This document shows, in pieces, positions 12,500 through 23,351 of a DNA stretch of 64,000 nucleotides. A program made the position numbers and the translations under genes. This DNA is from Coptis chinensis. Its lineage: Eukaryota; Streptophyta; Magnoliopsida; Ranunculales; Ranunculaceae. The stretch spans positions 75,177,501 through 75,241,500 of the forward strand of contig CM027384.1 in the NCBI GenBank assembly GCA_015680905.1. Direction: 5' to 3'. The stretch's first letter is position 1, and each line of letters opens with the position of its first letter. The notes beneath the pieces were generated by a model. That model saw only the letters and a list, made by a program, of their open reading frames with translations. It did not search any database and was not told the origin of the DNA.

Positions 12500-13314
12500 G
12501 GTGATCTTGGACATACCCATAAAAACACTCCCGTACCACAACTTTGAAATAAATAAATAAAATTGTTTAAGACACATTTAGGTTTCTAAAAACACTCCCG
12601 TACCACAACTTTGAAATAAATAAATAAAATTGTTTAAGACACATTTAGGTTTCTAAATTACCCTTTCTTTTATTAAGTATATCAAAGACAAAACAAAACA
12701 AGTGTTTATCCTTCCAGAAAACACAAACCCTTCTCGTGACTTATTTTTTTTTTTTTGTCATTTTTTTTTTCTCATTTACTTAAAAGGAATTAAAAAAAGA
12801 GATAAAATTGTAGAATTTAGTCTTCCTCCTCCTCCTCTCACTCATCACCATTAATGTATTTTTTCCTCAGCGGCTCCTTGTCGTCTTTCTCATTTTCCGC
12901 TTGAGAAATTTTCAATTTGATATATTTCTACTAAACTCCTTTAACCCTTCTACAATGATGAAGAAGAAGTAATTGCAATAAAAAAAAAATCAAATTTGAA
13001 ACAACTTCTAAAAAAGAGGAAAAAACAATTTGTTTTTGGGCATTCTTTTTACCTTTATTAGAAGTTCTCTTATTGTGTAGTGTGTGACAAAAGATTCTTC
13101 AAGGTTCGTAGTATTATTTTCAATTTTTTTATTTGTTGTTTCCTTTTGGAATGAGTCTCTCGGTTTTTTGTTTTTCTCTTTCTTTACCCTATTGGAAATA
13201 TCTCAAATTAATTTGGAAGATATTATTGGATTAAAGCGGTTATTGGGGTATGGCAAAACTGAAGTTAGTTATAGGGCGGGGAGTATTTTTATGGTATGTC
13301 CAAGATCATCACCC
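12500..13314. mobile_element. 815-bp MITE of Mutator type with perfect 9-bp TSD
   Basis: The sequence TTATTCTAA occurs directly before (12,491-12,499) and directly after (13,315-13,323) this segment. The left end reads GGTGATCTTGGACATACCC and the right end, reversed, reads GGGTGATGATCTTGGACATACC. Similarity continues into the ATAAAAACACTCCC region. A 9-bp duplication with inverted ends is typical of Mutator-like MITEs. Near the left end a 67-bp unit is duplicated in tandem (12,521-12,587 and 12,588-12,654). The open frame at the right end is hydrophobic low-complexity sequence and not a credible gene. Confidence 0.85.
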
Positions 13315-13323
13315 TTATTCTAA

Positions 13324-13732
13324 TCAGCTCCCTCCTTTTTAAACAATTTACCAAAACTCTCTCACTTTATTGAAATTAGAATTAGCTTCATATTATTTAA
13401 AATAATTTAAAAACCTCATTCACGCCACTCAAATTATATTCAACCCTCCTAATGTTTTTATATTATTTTTTAGATTATAAGTAGAATTCAAAAATCATAC
13501 TATCGGAGAGATGTTAGCTTAATGCATTTTAAATATTTGAAAAAACACCGATCGTAGCACGGTTCACATACTCGTTTAGTTAATAAAAGAAGAGTCATCT
13601 CGATTCCCTTGCCGCGATATGCATTAGTAGCAGAGAAACCTGTTATGCTCTTTTGTTTAATACATGAACTGGGTAAAATTATAAACAACATGAATTTTCA
13701 AAGTAGAGATTAATATAATCACCCCAAATTAA
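13324..13732. other. Spacer left of the MULE; expected mannosidase exons not seen
   Basis: If the mannosidase gene interrupted by the MULE were otherwise complete, its next exon (DGRVNALYST-type sequence) should be here on the minus strand. It is not. Only AT-rich DNA is seen, and the last nine bases are the left copy of the MULE target duplication (13,724-13,732). Confidence 0.5.
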
Positions 13733-13785
13733 GGGAATTGCTATATCTGAGACCCCCATATCTCTCAAAAGGGACCCCATTAAAA
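13733..13785 (+). repeat. Left TIR of MULE 1
   Basis: It begins GGGAATTGCTATATCTGAG and continues with CCCCCATATCTCTCAAAAGG and GACCCCAT, matching the reverse complement of the right end with a few differences and a 1-bp gap. Confidence 0.8.
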
Positions 13786-14061
13786 AAAAAAAAAATTAAT
13801 ACCAGATATGTCCCCAAATAATCTCTTAGGACAGACTCCACTTAAAAAGTGAAAACATATAAATTTCAACTTTTGTCTTTTTACTCTCTCTCAAGAAACC
13901 TTCCTTAAACCCACACTTTTTTTTTCCACTCCTCTCATTTTCCAATCCAAATAAACTTAACCCACACATCTCTTCTTTCTCTACACATATTCATCTTCTT
14001 TTTCAAATTCTTTTGTTCTATTTCTATTTACAACCCATCTTTTTGTTTTTCATTTTTTTTT

Positions 14062-15154
14062 ATGACATTGAGTGAAATGGAATGGGCATATGATGTTTTT
14101 GATGTGAAAAATGAACTATTTAATGAAGAGAAATTTCAATCAAGTGACCAAGACGGTGACCAAGACGAGGTAACTCCATATACAACTATTGTTCATAATG
14201 ATTCCAATATCAATTTATTATGAAATCATTATGAGGACGAATTTTGTACAAAATGTGATTACAAAGTATTTATGCAAACTCAATCTATAAAGACAATCTC
14301 TTCCGTTTAATGGTTGATTTGAATAGTGAGTGTTGGGAAATGGGAATAGTCTTACGTTCGAGATGTCCTGTGCCAACTAACTTTCTAAGACTCGCGGCCC
14401 CAACCGGAGCGACTTATGAAGCATTAGGCAGTCCTAATTTGGCCGCCTCTCTTAGTTACTTTGATAGATATCCTATATTTTTCTTGTGACAAATTTTTAG
14501 CTAACATTATAATTCACTGTAAATGTTATAGGATCCTCTATACAGTCACAATGAGGTACCAATTGATGCACTTCGGACTTCACAAAATTCAAATGCATCT
14601 TCGGAGGAGCACTACATAGATCAAACCGAACATTTTAACACCAACATGGTATGCATGGATGAATATATGTTTTGAAACTTACTTTTTTGATTTAATACCT
14701 TCTGAACCATGGATTAATGAATACTTAAATTGATTTATAGGTATTTGATAGTCGTCAAGATTTGATTGATTGGACACAACATAAAGGAAGTGAAGTGGGA
14801 GCTATTATCGCCACTGGGAAATCTCAAAATGCAATTGGTGGGAAGGGTCCTATACTTATTTTGATATGTGAGCGTGGTGGTAAATTTCGACCTCATAAAA
14901 AGGTAGAAGCAAACGAGAAGACAGTGAGAAAGACTGGAACAAAAAAGATGAATTGTCCTTTTAAGTTAAAAGTGTGTTTTGAATGTGGTAGTTTAAATAG
15001 ATGGACACTAAGGGTTGATTGTGGTCGTCATAATCATGGGATGGCAAAAACTATGGAAGGTCACTCTTATATGGGAAGGTTTAATAATATGGAAATGATT
15101 CTTGTATCTGAGATGAGTATTAAGAATGGTTCATTGGAACCAACTTTAAAATAA
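14062..15154 (+). CDS. FAR1-type MULE transposase, DNA-binding part only (212 aa)
   Basis: Three exons can be assembled with GT-AG borders and phase-0 joins: 14,062-14,169 (36 codons), 14,532-14,648 (39 codons) and 14,741-15,154 (137 codons plus stop). Exon 3 shows the FAR1/WRKY-GCM1-like zinc-binding domain of MULE transposases: VFDSRQDLIDWTQHKG, then RKTGTKKMNCPFKLKVCFE, then WTLRVDCGRHNHGMA, with the C..C..H-N-H arrangement. The family's DDE core, SWIM finger and C-terminus are absent: the reading ends in the first unit of a tandem array (GSLEPTLK and stop). A full transposase would be 600-800 aa. The frame itself is intact, so a small nuclear DNA-binding protein could be made. Upstream DNA is T-rich with a plausible leader. 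The splice model is my inference from sequence. Confidence 0.65.
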
Positions 15155-15820
15155 AAGACGTTCATATTAGGCTAACTCCGTTTGCATTGGATGGTTGGCC
15201 TGGATCGTCTTAGAAAGATAGGAGATTGTGTTGGACCTATCTTAAGAACGGTTTATTGGAACCAACTTTAAAATAAAAGACGTTTCGATTAGGCTAACTC
15301 CGTTTGCATTGGATGGTTGGACTGGACCGTCTTAGAAAGATAGGAGATTGTGTTGGACCTGTCTTAAGAACGGTTCATTGGAACCATCTTTAAAATAAAA
15401 GACGTTCAGATTAGGCTAACTCTCACGGCATTGGATGGTTGGACTGGACCATCTTAGAAAGATAGGAGATTGTGTTGGACATATCTTAAGAACGGTTTAT
15501 TGGAACCAACTTTAAAATAAAAGACATTCTGATTAGGCTAACTCTGTTTGGATTGGATGGTTAGACTGGACCATCTTAGAAAGATAGGAGATTGTGTTAG
15601 ACCTGTCTTAAGAACGGTTCATTGGAACCATCTTTAAAATAAAAGACGTTCAAATTAGGCTAACTCCGTCTGCATTGGATGGTTGGACTGTACCGTCTTA
15701 GAAAGATAGGAGATTGTGTTGGACCTGTCTTAAGAACGGTTCATTGGAACCATCTTTAAAATAAAAGACGTTCAGATTAGGCTAACTCCGTCTGCATTGG
15801 ATGGTTGGACTGGACTAACC
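15118..15820. repeat. Tandem array, about 121-bp unit, about six copies
   Basis: Units begin with TTAAGAACGGTTCATTGGAA and contain AAAATAAAAGACGTTC, TTAGGCTAACTC, GCATTGGATGGTTGGACTGG and AAAGATAGGAGATTGTGTTGG. Starts lie near 15,118, 15,240, 15,362, 15,484, 15,606 and 15,726. Copies differ by a few bases each. The first unit supplies the end of the truncated transposase frame. Confidence 0.9.
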
Positions 15821-15853
15821 TTTCTCGTTTTGGATAGCTGATCTAAATTGTTT

Positions 15854-16536
15854 AATTGGTCAATTTTTAGTAATTCACTCAAATTTGGTTCCACGATTGA
15901 AAAAATCTTTATTTTAAGACAATAATTAAAAAACACATTACTAACCATTGTTTATACACCTAAATGTTACATATTCATTTTATGGTCTTCCCCACTACAC
16001 TATATGAGCTAAGTTCAGGGTTTAAGGTTTATGGGCAAGGTTTTGTACTTTACAGAGATGTGAATGAAATTAAATTTGAACAATATATTTTTTTCTTTAA
16101 TTCAAAATTTATTATTGAATTTTGGCTCACAAAATTATTTTTGAAATTTAAATACATTTCGGTTTAGGGTTTTGGGTTTATAAATCGTTTAGTTGGTCAA
16201 AATTGGTCAATTTTTAGTAATTCACTCAAATTTGGTTCCACGATTGGTGACAAATTTTTTATTTTAAGACAATAATTAAAAACATTACTAAACATTGTTT
16301 ATACACCTAAATGTTACATATTCATTTTATGGTCTTCCCACTACACTATATGAGCTGAGTTCAGGGTTTAAGGTTTATGGGTAAGGTTTTGTACTTTCTG
16401 AGAGATGTGAATGAAATTAAATTTGAACAATATTTTTTTTCTTTAATTCAAAATTTATTATTGAATTTTGGCTCACAAAATTATTTTGGAATTTAAATAC
16501 ACGACTCAATTTAGGATTTAGGGTTTTGGGTTTAGA
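15854..16536 (+). repeat. Direct duplication of about 335 bp
   Basis: The segment from about 15,854 to 16,184 (starting AATTGGTCAATTTTTAGTAA) is repeated at about 16,201-16,536 with small differences. It contains no credible gene. A long T-run and AT-rich palindromic DNA follow (16.59-16.98 kb). Confidence 0.85.
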
Positions 16537-16989
16537 GCATATATATAGTGAAGGAAAACTTTGATTCAAAATTTTTGGTCAATTGATTTGTAGTTTTTTT
16601 TTTTTTTTTTTTTTTTTTTTTCATATGAAGTCTTGAAGATGAAATTTAAATTGAAATTTCCTGCCCAAATTTTAAAATTTGAATTTGAATTTTAAATTTT
16701 AGTAAAATTTCGAACACAATATTTTTGGTGATTTGGTTTGTATTCTTCCTTTCATGTTCAATACAATATGAAAACATGAATTGAATTGAAATTGGAGTTA
16801 GTGATAACACAAAACCAACTTGAAATTCAAAACACAAAATTTAAATTTAAATTTTTTGCCCAAAATTTCAAATTGGATTTTAAATTTCGTGAAATCTCAA
16901 AACCCAGCCCAAAATTTGAATTTGAATTTTGAAATCCGACCTTATGATAAGTTAATAGAAATATTTTGTCAAAATTTCAAATTTCAAAT

Positions 16990-17420
16990 GAAGAGAGATG
17001 TGTTGGTCATAATGGTTCAATTTAACTAACTTAAAAAGAGTAGATGTTCACATTGGGCTACTCTATGCCCCCTTTTGTTAGTTGGAATGGACCGTCTTAT
17101 ACATAGACAAAATGTGTAGGTACTGCATTAGGAATGGTTTAATTAAACTAACTTATATAAACAAAGATGTTCCAGTTAGACTATCCCTTTATGCCTCTGT
17201 TGGTTAGACTGGACTGTCTTACACTTAGATTAGATTTTGCTGGCTAGCTTTGTTTGATTTAGTTGGTTGGACTGGACTGTCTTATACTTAGATTAGATTT
17301 TGCTATTCCTACATTAAGATCGGTTTAAATAAACTACCTTAAAGCGAAAAGACGTTCGCACCAGGCTAGCTTTTCTACTTTAGTTGGTTGGAATGGGCTG
17401 CCTTACACTTAGATTAGATT
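16990..17420. repeat. Diverged relatives of the 121-bp array
   Basis: About four degenerate units share the theme GGTT.AATTAAACTAACTTA, AGATGTTC, GGCTA and GTTGGTTGGACTGGACTGTC with the array at 15.1-15.8 kb. This implies that the array once extended further or was duplicated and then decayed. Confidence 0.65.
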
Positions 17421-17429
17421 TTGTTCCCA

Positions 17430-18129
17430 CAATAATTTGACTTTACACATACATATGCCAAGAATTCTTCGTGACAAGGTCGTGGCTCATATGTTCCATA
17501 CTGCAAACTTCGCAAGACTACAAAACTAGTGAAGTTACAGATTCCCAAGGACAGGTTAAAATGCCGAGACAACAGTCTTACCATCAACTTAATTTTATTG
17601 AGTGAGCAAAAATCTAAATGTCTGCCTTAATATACAATTTGCACTTAATTAGTTACTGCTAAGATCAGTATTATTTATTATTTTCCCACATGCACTATAT
17701 GTCTATATAACAGTATCGGAAATGATATTCTGTTCATTCTATTCTACAACCAACATGGCCTTAATGGAATCACTTAGTAACAGCTTCACCACTTTTGCCC
17801 ATTGCTATATTTTGCATTGATTGTTCTCGATAACATTCACATTTGTAGTAAGAAAACTATCCGATAAGAAGAGGTAATTGCCCGATTCTTTGGTACCGTC
17901 TTCCACCTAATTTTCAACTTCCATAGAGCATGATTACATGACTGATCTCGTTCATCAAAAACAAGACTTTCAAGATTCTCAAACCCTTTCAGCGATGAAG
18001 TATTCACTTCGGATCCTCGCGAACCGTGTTGAATACATCCCCGAAAACAAATTTCTCAAACTTAATCACAACTGTCTTTGTCTCTAAAAACTACAAAATG
18101 TGGATTTAAACTAGCCTCTAACCCGCGAT
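17430..18129. other. No gene recognised (inside MULE 1)
   Basis: AT-rich DNA between the decayed array and the 3' end of the PMD pseudogene. It may hold the eroded C-terminal part of that gene, but I cannot read it. Confidence 0.4.
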
Positions 18130-19251
18130 TTTGAAATGTAACAGGACTATGCCCAATATTTCACATATGATATAACCATTCCAAATCTTCTCTACAAACC
18201 TTTGCTTTATTCCACCAACACAAGTAGTAGGCAACGTGTACACCAACTCCGACTTGTCATTGAAGATTGTACACCCCAAAAGAAACAACAAATAAGCTCG
18301 AACATGACAATCAACAATTTCAGCAGTAGCATCTTTAAGTGTTAGAGAATGTCTTCCTTAACCACTCTAGAGTCACATGCCCTTTTTTCACTTTGGGTAC
18401 ATTTTCGGCCGTCAAACCAAGCTCTTGTATAAGCAATTTTTCTACTTTTCCTTTATCTAACAAATAGATTCCCTCCACTGGAAGACCTTTTATTGGAATC
18501 CCCAAAATTTGGATGACATCATCGAGAGTAATGGTCATCTCGCCAAATGGGAGATGGAAAGTAATTGTTTCTTGATGCCATCTCTCACAAAATGCTGAAA
18601 TCACTACTACATTGAAGTTCTTCCACGAATACAAGGCTAAGTTTAACAACCCGCCGGTAACTTCTAGCTTCTTTTGGAAAAGAGGTGGTTCTTCACTTAT
18701 GTCCCATTGCTCTAGTTTGACGGTATGGTGGTGCATTTTTAGAATACCCCTTTCCTACAAAATTAAACAAGATTTTAATTTAATAAATAAATAAATAAAA
18801 ACACGACTATAAAATGAATTAAGCATAGATGTAAAAAAAAAAAAACCTTTCCAGCCCAAATCTTGCGAGCAATATGGTCCTCATAATCGACCAAAACTTT
18901 GTTATCTATAGGACCTCTGGAATATATTCCCAATTTAGACTCTCCATCGCTCTCGTTCTCATCAACTTGATGCAAATTTTCTTCTTGCCCATTAGAAACC
19001 GCTATCTCCTCATCATGTTCTCCTTCCAACTCAACATTATCTACTTGCTACAAATTTTCTTCTTGCCCATTAGAAACCTCTATCTCCTCATCATGTTCTT
19101 CTTCCAACTCAACATTCTCGTCTTCTTCAATATGGTCTTCTACAACTATTGCTTTTTTGGTTTTTCGTATTAGATGAGATGCCGTTTGGGGCACCCTAAC
19201 TGAAGGCTGGCGACTAGAGACAACTTTCCCTTTCTTTTTTCAGGGCGGCAT
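18130..19251 (-). pseudogene. Plant mobile domain (PMD) pseudogene carried by MULE 1
   Basis: Exon 1 (19,251-18,847) encodes an acidic N-terminus ending NKVLVDYEDHIARKIWAGK. Exon 2 (from 18,754) joins in phase 0 and contains the PMD core: WDISEEPPLFQKKL, then ERWHQETITFHLPFGEMTIT, then LDDVIQILGIPIKGLPVEG. PMD proteins (MAIN/MAIL family and transposon-borne relatives) act in the nucleus in silencing and meristem maintenance; transposon copies have no proven role. Defects: a TGA three codons after the ATG (19,240-19,242), a TAG at 19,048-19,050, and a frameshift near 18,335, after which HVRAYLLFLLGCTIFNDKS continues in another frame. A segment of about 75 bp in exon 1 is duplicated in tandem. 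It converges on the transposase gene of the same element. Confidence 0.8.
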
Positions 19252-19518
19252 GACTATCCCTGTAATACGTCAATAGCTAACAATAGTCAAATTTCAATTA
19301 CAACCCAAACTTTATGATGCAAGACAGAAAATGCAAGCTTTTAACTATGCCATGAAAAACCGATGATTTTTTTGTAAACTATATATTAATTATAAGCACT
19401 CGAAGTCTCTCAATCAAAGACTGTTATTAAATGACAAGTGATACAACAATCCCAACATCTTCATAATCTTATCCAAAATAATATTCTATTTGTCAAACGG
19501 ATGTCAGAAAACATCTCA

Positions 19519-19796
19519 CACAAAATTTTCATGAACTAGCTGTGCTATAAATCTCTCTGGCTCAGATGATATTATCACCAATCGGGTTTTCTCTCAGGTT
19601 TTACCAAGATAAGTGATCAAACAAAGCTGTTTGGAATTTATGAATATGTAGTGACCAAACACAAAACGCAGCAATCCAATACCATTTTCAAACGAATCAA
19701 GCTCATAAAGAGACTAAAAAGATACCCACACAACGATCATGTCCATAAGACTATGACCCTTTGAAGATATTAAATATAAAATCTTAGAGTATGTGA
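19519..19796 (+). repeat. 278-bp direct repeat, copy 1
   Basis: It starts in ACAAAATTTTCATGAACTAG and ends in AATCTTAGAGTATGTGA. A nearly identical copy lies about 1 kb downstream at 20,514-20,791, upstream of the PMD gene inside MULE 1. Confidence 0.85.
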
Positions 19797-20513
19797 AAAT
19801 CCCTGCGCTATATACTTGCAACTTCCACAAGACGTGCGATAAAAATCAACTACAACTAAAGAATCAGTTTCGTTGGCCTTCTCAAGGATTTTGGAAAATT
19901 CTGCATCTGTATTAAATTTCTATGACACATTCAACCGGACAAAGATCATCATATTCGTCCAATAATTCTCCTGAAATATCTTGAGACATACTCTTGAACT
20001 TCGAGCGATGGAAGTTTCTGTTTATTTTGTGAACTTTCATGCTTAGGTTCAACTGATCGAAGGAACTCTGGACCTTAATAGCCAAAATGTCAAAGTATTC
20101 GTGCTTGGCAGAAAGTTGGGAAGTAGACAAGCAAATCCCAGATGAATTTGTCCATCTGAAATTTTATTGACTGGACCCCTAGAGCTCAGAAAAGTCTGCC
20201 TTTGCATTACGTAAAAGGGATAAAAACTTTGGAAGTAGCCAAAAAATAATATCTCCAATCTCTGAATATTGCTCGGAGATGAAGCTGTTACAAGACGAGG
20301 TTTCAAGTGATGCTAACATCTATAAGGACGAGTACCTCTTCGAGTCATTTACTCACTCCATTAGTTGAATGCCTAATGAAGCATATAATGATCAGTCCTA
20401 TGGCAGATTCGGATTAATAGAAGAACGAAACATATATATCCCCTCTTTCACATTCAAACAAATTGCCATATATCATCATCAACTAGTATAATATAACCTC
20501 AAAATTGCATTCA

Positions 20514-20791
20514 AACAAAATTTTCATGAACTAGCTGTGCTATAAATCTCTCTGCCTCAGATGATATTATCACCAATCGGGTTTTCTCTCAGGTTTTTCC
20601 AAGGAAAGTGATCAAACACAGCCGTTTGGAATTTATGAATATGTAGTGACCAAACACAGAATGCAGCAATGCAATACCATTTTCAAACGAATCAAGCTCA
20701 TAAAGAAACTAAAAAGATACCCACACAACGATATGGTCCATAAGAGTATGACCCTATGAAGATATTAAATATAAAATCTTAGAGTATGTGA
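20514..20791 (+). repeat. 278-bp direct repeat, copy 2
   Basis: Second copy of the 19,519-19,796 segment, differing at about a dozen positions by eye. The DNA between and around the copies (19.8-21.6 kb) has no convincing gene. Confidence 0.85.
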
Positions 20792-21627
20792 TTAATGGGA
20801 AAACACTTCTAAGAAATATTCTCACTACAAAAATGTTATTTGATGCAAATAGTAATAAAGAAACATCTTCTCGCCATTCAAACACTCAAATATAATAAGC
20901 TTTGATCAATCTCAATCCATATCCAAATCCATATCCAAATCGAAACTTCAAAAGAAAAACATAGCATGGTCTCTAAAGTATCCACCTTATTACACCTGGA
21001 ATCTTAAACAATTGAATTAAGAAAGAGAAAAACAAGAAGTATTTTGTTGAGTACAAACCTTTACTCAAAGAAACAGAGTCAGAGAAGCTTTTGAGGCGAT
21101 ACGTTGATTTTGCACATTTGAGACCTTCTAAACCTCATAAGATAATGTAGCGAAAACACTCAAAATATTAAAACTTGCAACAACAGATTTACATTCAATG
21201 CCTTAAATAAAAGAAATGCAGCACCATGTCATAATAACTATACCATCAATCATCAAAAAAGAAGTTCATAAAAATGCAAACTTGGAACACTAAACTCACT
21301 TCAAATCACCGAATGCATTAAAACCCAACAATGGGTAAACTCAAATTCAATATAAACGATAGAAAACATAATAAAACACATGAAAATAATAATGGGAAAA
21401 AAGTAGTTCATAAAAAAGTCATTTTTTTACCGACAAAGTGAGCGTTGAAACGATGATATTAACCAGAGAAGAAGAATTAAAGGATAAACAAGTTCTTATT
21501 ACCTTAAACACTTGGTTTTTTTTATTTTAGAGAAGGAGGAAGAAAGTGAAAGTGAAAAAAGAAAACAATGTTATTGTTTTTGGGGTGTGCCCAACGACAA
21601 TTTTAAGTTTGGGGTCTGCCTTGAGAA

Positions 21628-21692
21628 AAAATGGGGTCTGCCTTGAGATGGGGTCTGCCTTGAGAGATATGGGGTATGTACATAGTCCTTTC
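21628..21692 (-). repeat. Right TIR of MULE 1
   Basis: Read on the minus strand it gives GAAAGGACTATGTACATACC, then CCCATATCTCTCAAGGCAGA and CCCCAT, followed by further copies of the CTCAAGGCAGACCCCA unit. It is the partner of the left TIR. Confidence 0.8.
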
Positions 21693-21757
21693 CCAAATTA
21701 ACAACTCAGTAACATTACTAAGCATTACACATAGGATGAAAATAATAAAAGAATTAC

Positions 21758-23351
21758 CTTATTGACATAATGGATAAGCTTGTCCATCTGACGGAACCAC
21801 GTATGAGCATACTGATACTTAAAATCTGTCCCCATGGTCCACATCATATGAAAATGTGCGAGGCATTAGCCTGAAGATAATAGGAAGGTATTCAACTACT
21901 AAATTTCGATCAGAAACCGGCAACAGAAAATAACATCGTAGGGCATTGGCAGTGGAAAACTCCTCTTCTCTGTAAATTTATGCTATATATCGCGATATTT
22001 AAGATAGATTATCGAAATTTTGAAATATCATGGGTCATCTTCTTGTCAGAATAAGGTGTAAGGAACTGGAAACACAGGCAAACTGCTTATGATTAAGAGA
22101 TGGGTAATTTTCATTGTTTACTCAATACAGGATATGGAGTTCGACCTTGTTGTGGGATAATATCAACTTGTAATTGAAGAATCACACAATTGTTCTCTTT
22201 ATCGTTCAAAGTCATTGACGCGCTCTTTCCCATTTCCGAACAAATTTTTACTATTCATCTCTCATTCTCTTTTGCATAAGCAAAGGAAATTTTCTCTCTC
22301 CTTCCATTCAAGTTTTTGAGAAATATTGGATATTTAGATTTGAGAAGTTGGGTGTAAAGAAGTTAGAAATTGCAAGGTATGGTCCCCAGCAAAATCTTAA
22401 AAGAAAAAGTAAAACATCTTTAATATTTTTTTTTTTAATGAGATCACATTAAAGCAAAGACAAGGAATATAGCCTTGTGAAGATGAATGAGGTTTTAATA
22501 ATTCTCATCTTTCCACCTCATCGGTCATTTACAAATAACAAGTACAAAGGTTTGTTTTGATATCTCCTTTAATTTTCCAAATTGTTTATCCCTCTATCAA
22601 AACCTCATCTCATCACTAAAAGTCCCTTATATGTCAATTTCAACATATATTGAACAACTCATTAAACTAGGCTTGCCAAACCTCCTCTTATCGCATCGAT
22701 ATTTTCTATATATATTTCAAAATATCGGTTTTGGAGACTTTCGGTATTTTGAACCGGCACGATATTTTGTACTATGGTTCCTACATTAGCTCTAGTTGAC
22801 CCGAGCTGACGAGCTTCTTGACCGTATCTTGGACCAACTCGCTCTGGTCTCTCCACCAGCGTTGGAAAAACGCCTGCGTCATTTCATATCCAAATACACA
22901 CTCATTCTCTCTTCTAAGTTATAGGACTCAAATATAAATTTGCAAAGAGCATGTTTATATTGGAAAATAAAGAGTTTCTTGCCTGCTCCACATAAATGAA
23001 CTTCCGATTCTTATCAGCTAACAATGCCGGAACTATAGAATCCAATACATTTTGAACACAAGCTCCCTACAAGTACAAAATCAAAAGACATGAAAAAAAT
23101 AACCTATATATAAAATGAAGCAAGGTACATAAAATGCGCGACAGCGTACTAACCTGAATTGAATTATTAGCACCAACATAGTACTGATCAACAGTTTTGA
23201 GCCAACCAACATCATCATGAGTGTGAGGAACTAAGTGAACATTAAGTTTTCCAGGCACTATACTTTGTGAAGTGTTATAAGCTATGTACTTAGATTTTGT
23301 ACATGAAGATAATGCACAGAAGACTAGAATGAACACTACAAAGTTGGCCAT
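21758..23351 (-). pseudogene. Broken alpha-mannosidase (GH38) gene
   Basis: Four exons of a vacuolar/lysosomal-type alpha-mannosidase are readable. Exon 1 (23,351-23,154, 66 codons) has a signal peptide ([16 protein letters not shown]) and the zinc site in [19 protein letters not shown]. Exon 2 (23,066-22,983, 28 codons) reads GACVQNVLDS to KFIYVEQ. Exon 3 (from 22,873) reads AFFQRWWRDQS to SSGQLEL and then stops at 22,781. A later exon (21,870-21,758) reads MWTMGTDFKYQYAHTWFRQM to HYVNK; it is 113 bp where 114 is expected, so it is frameshifted. About 170 residues between exon 3 and this exon, with catalytic-domain sequence, are missing. The intron after the last exon holds MULE 1, and no later exon is found. 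Intron 2 uses a GC donor. The enzyme would trim mannose from glycoproteins; this copy cannot. Confidence 0.9.

Larger units (their letters stand above)
13733..21692. mobile_element. Mutator-like element (MULE 1) with TIRs and 9-bp TSD
   Basis: CCAAATTAA flanks the element on both sides (13,724-13,732 and 21,693-21,701). The ends are inverted repeats: both contain CCCCATATCTCTCAA followed by a GGG/GCA step and GACCCCAT. The right end has two or three extra copies of the GGGGTCTGCCTTGAGA unit. Inside are a truncated FAR1-type transposase gene on the plus strand, tandem arrays, internal duplications and a PMD pseudogene on the minus strand. The catalytic transposase core is missing, so movement would need a relative elsewhere. 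It lies in an intron of a broken alpha-mannosidase gene. Confidence 0.85.

Noticed and set aside
13084-13323. 79-codon frame at the right end of the 815-bp MITE
   Set aside because: Phe/Leu/Ser low complexity, crosses the element end and target duplication, so it is not a gene.
22782-22791. TGTAGGAACC where mannosidase exon 3 breaks equals the first ten bases of the solo LTR at 32,053
   Set aside because: Similarity ends after ten bases, so it is most likely chance rather than an LTR insertion at the break.
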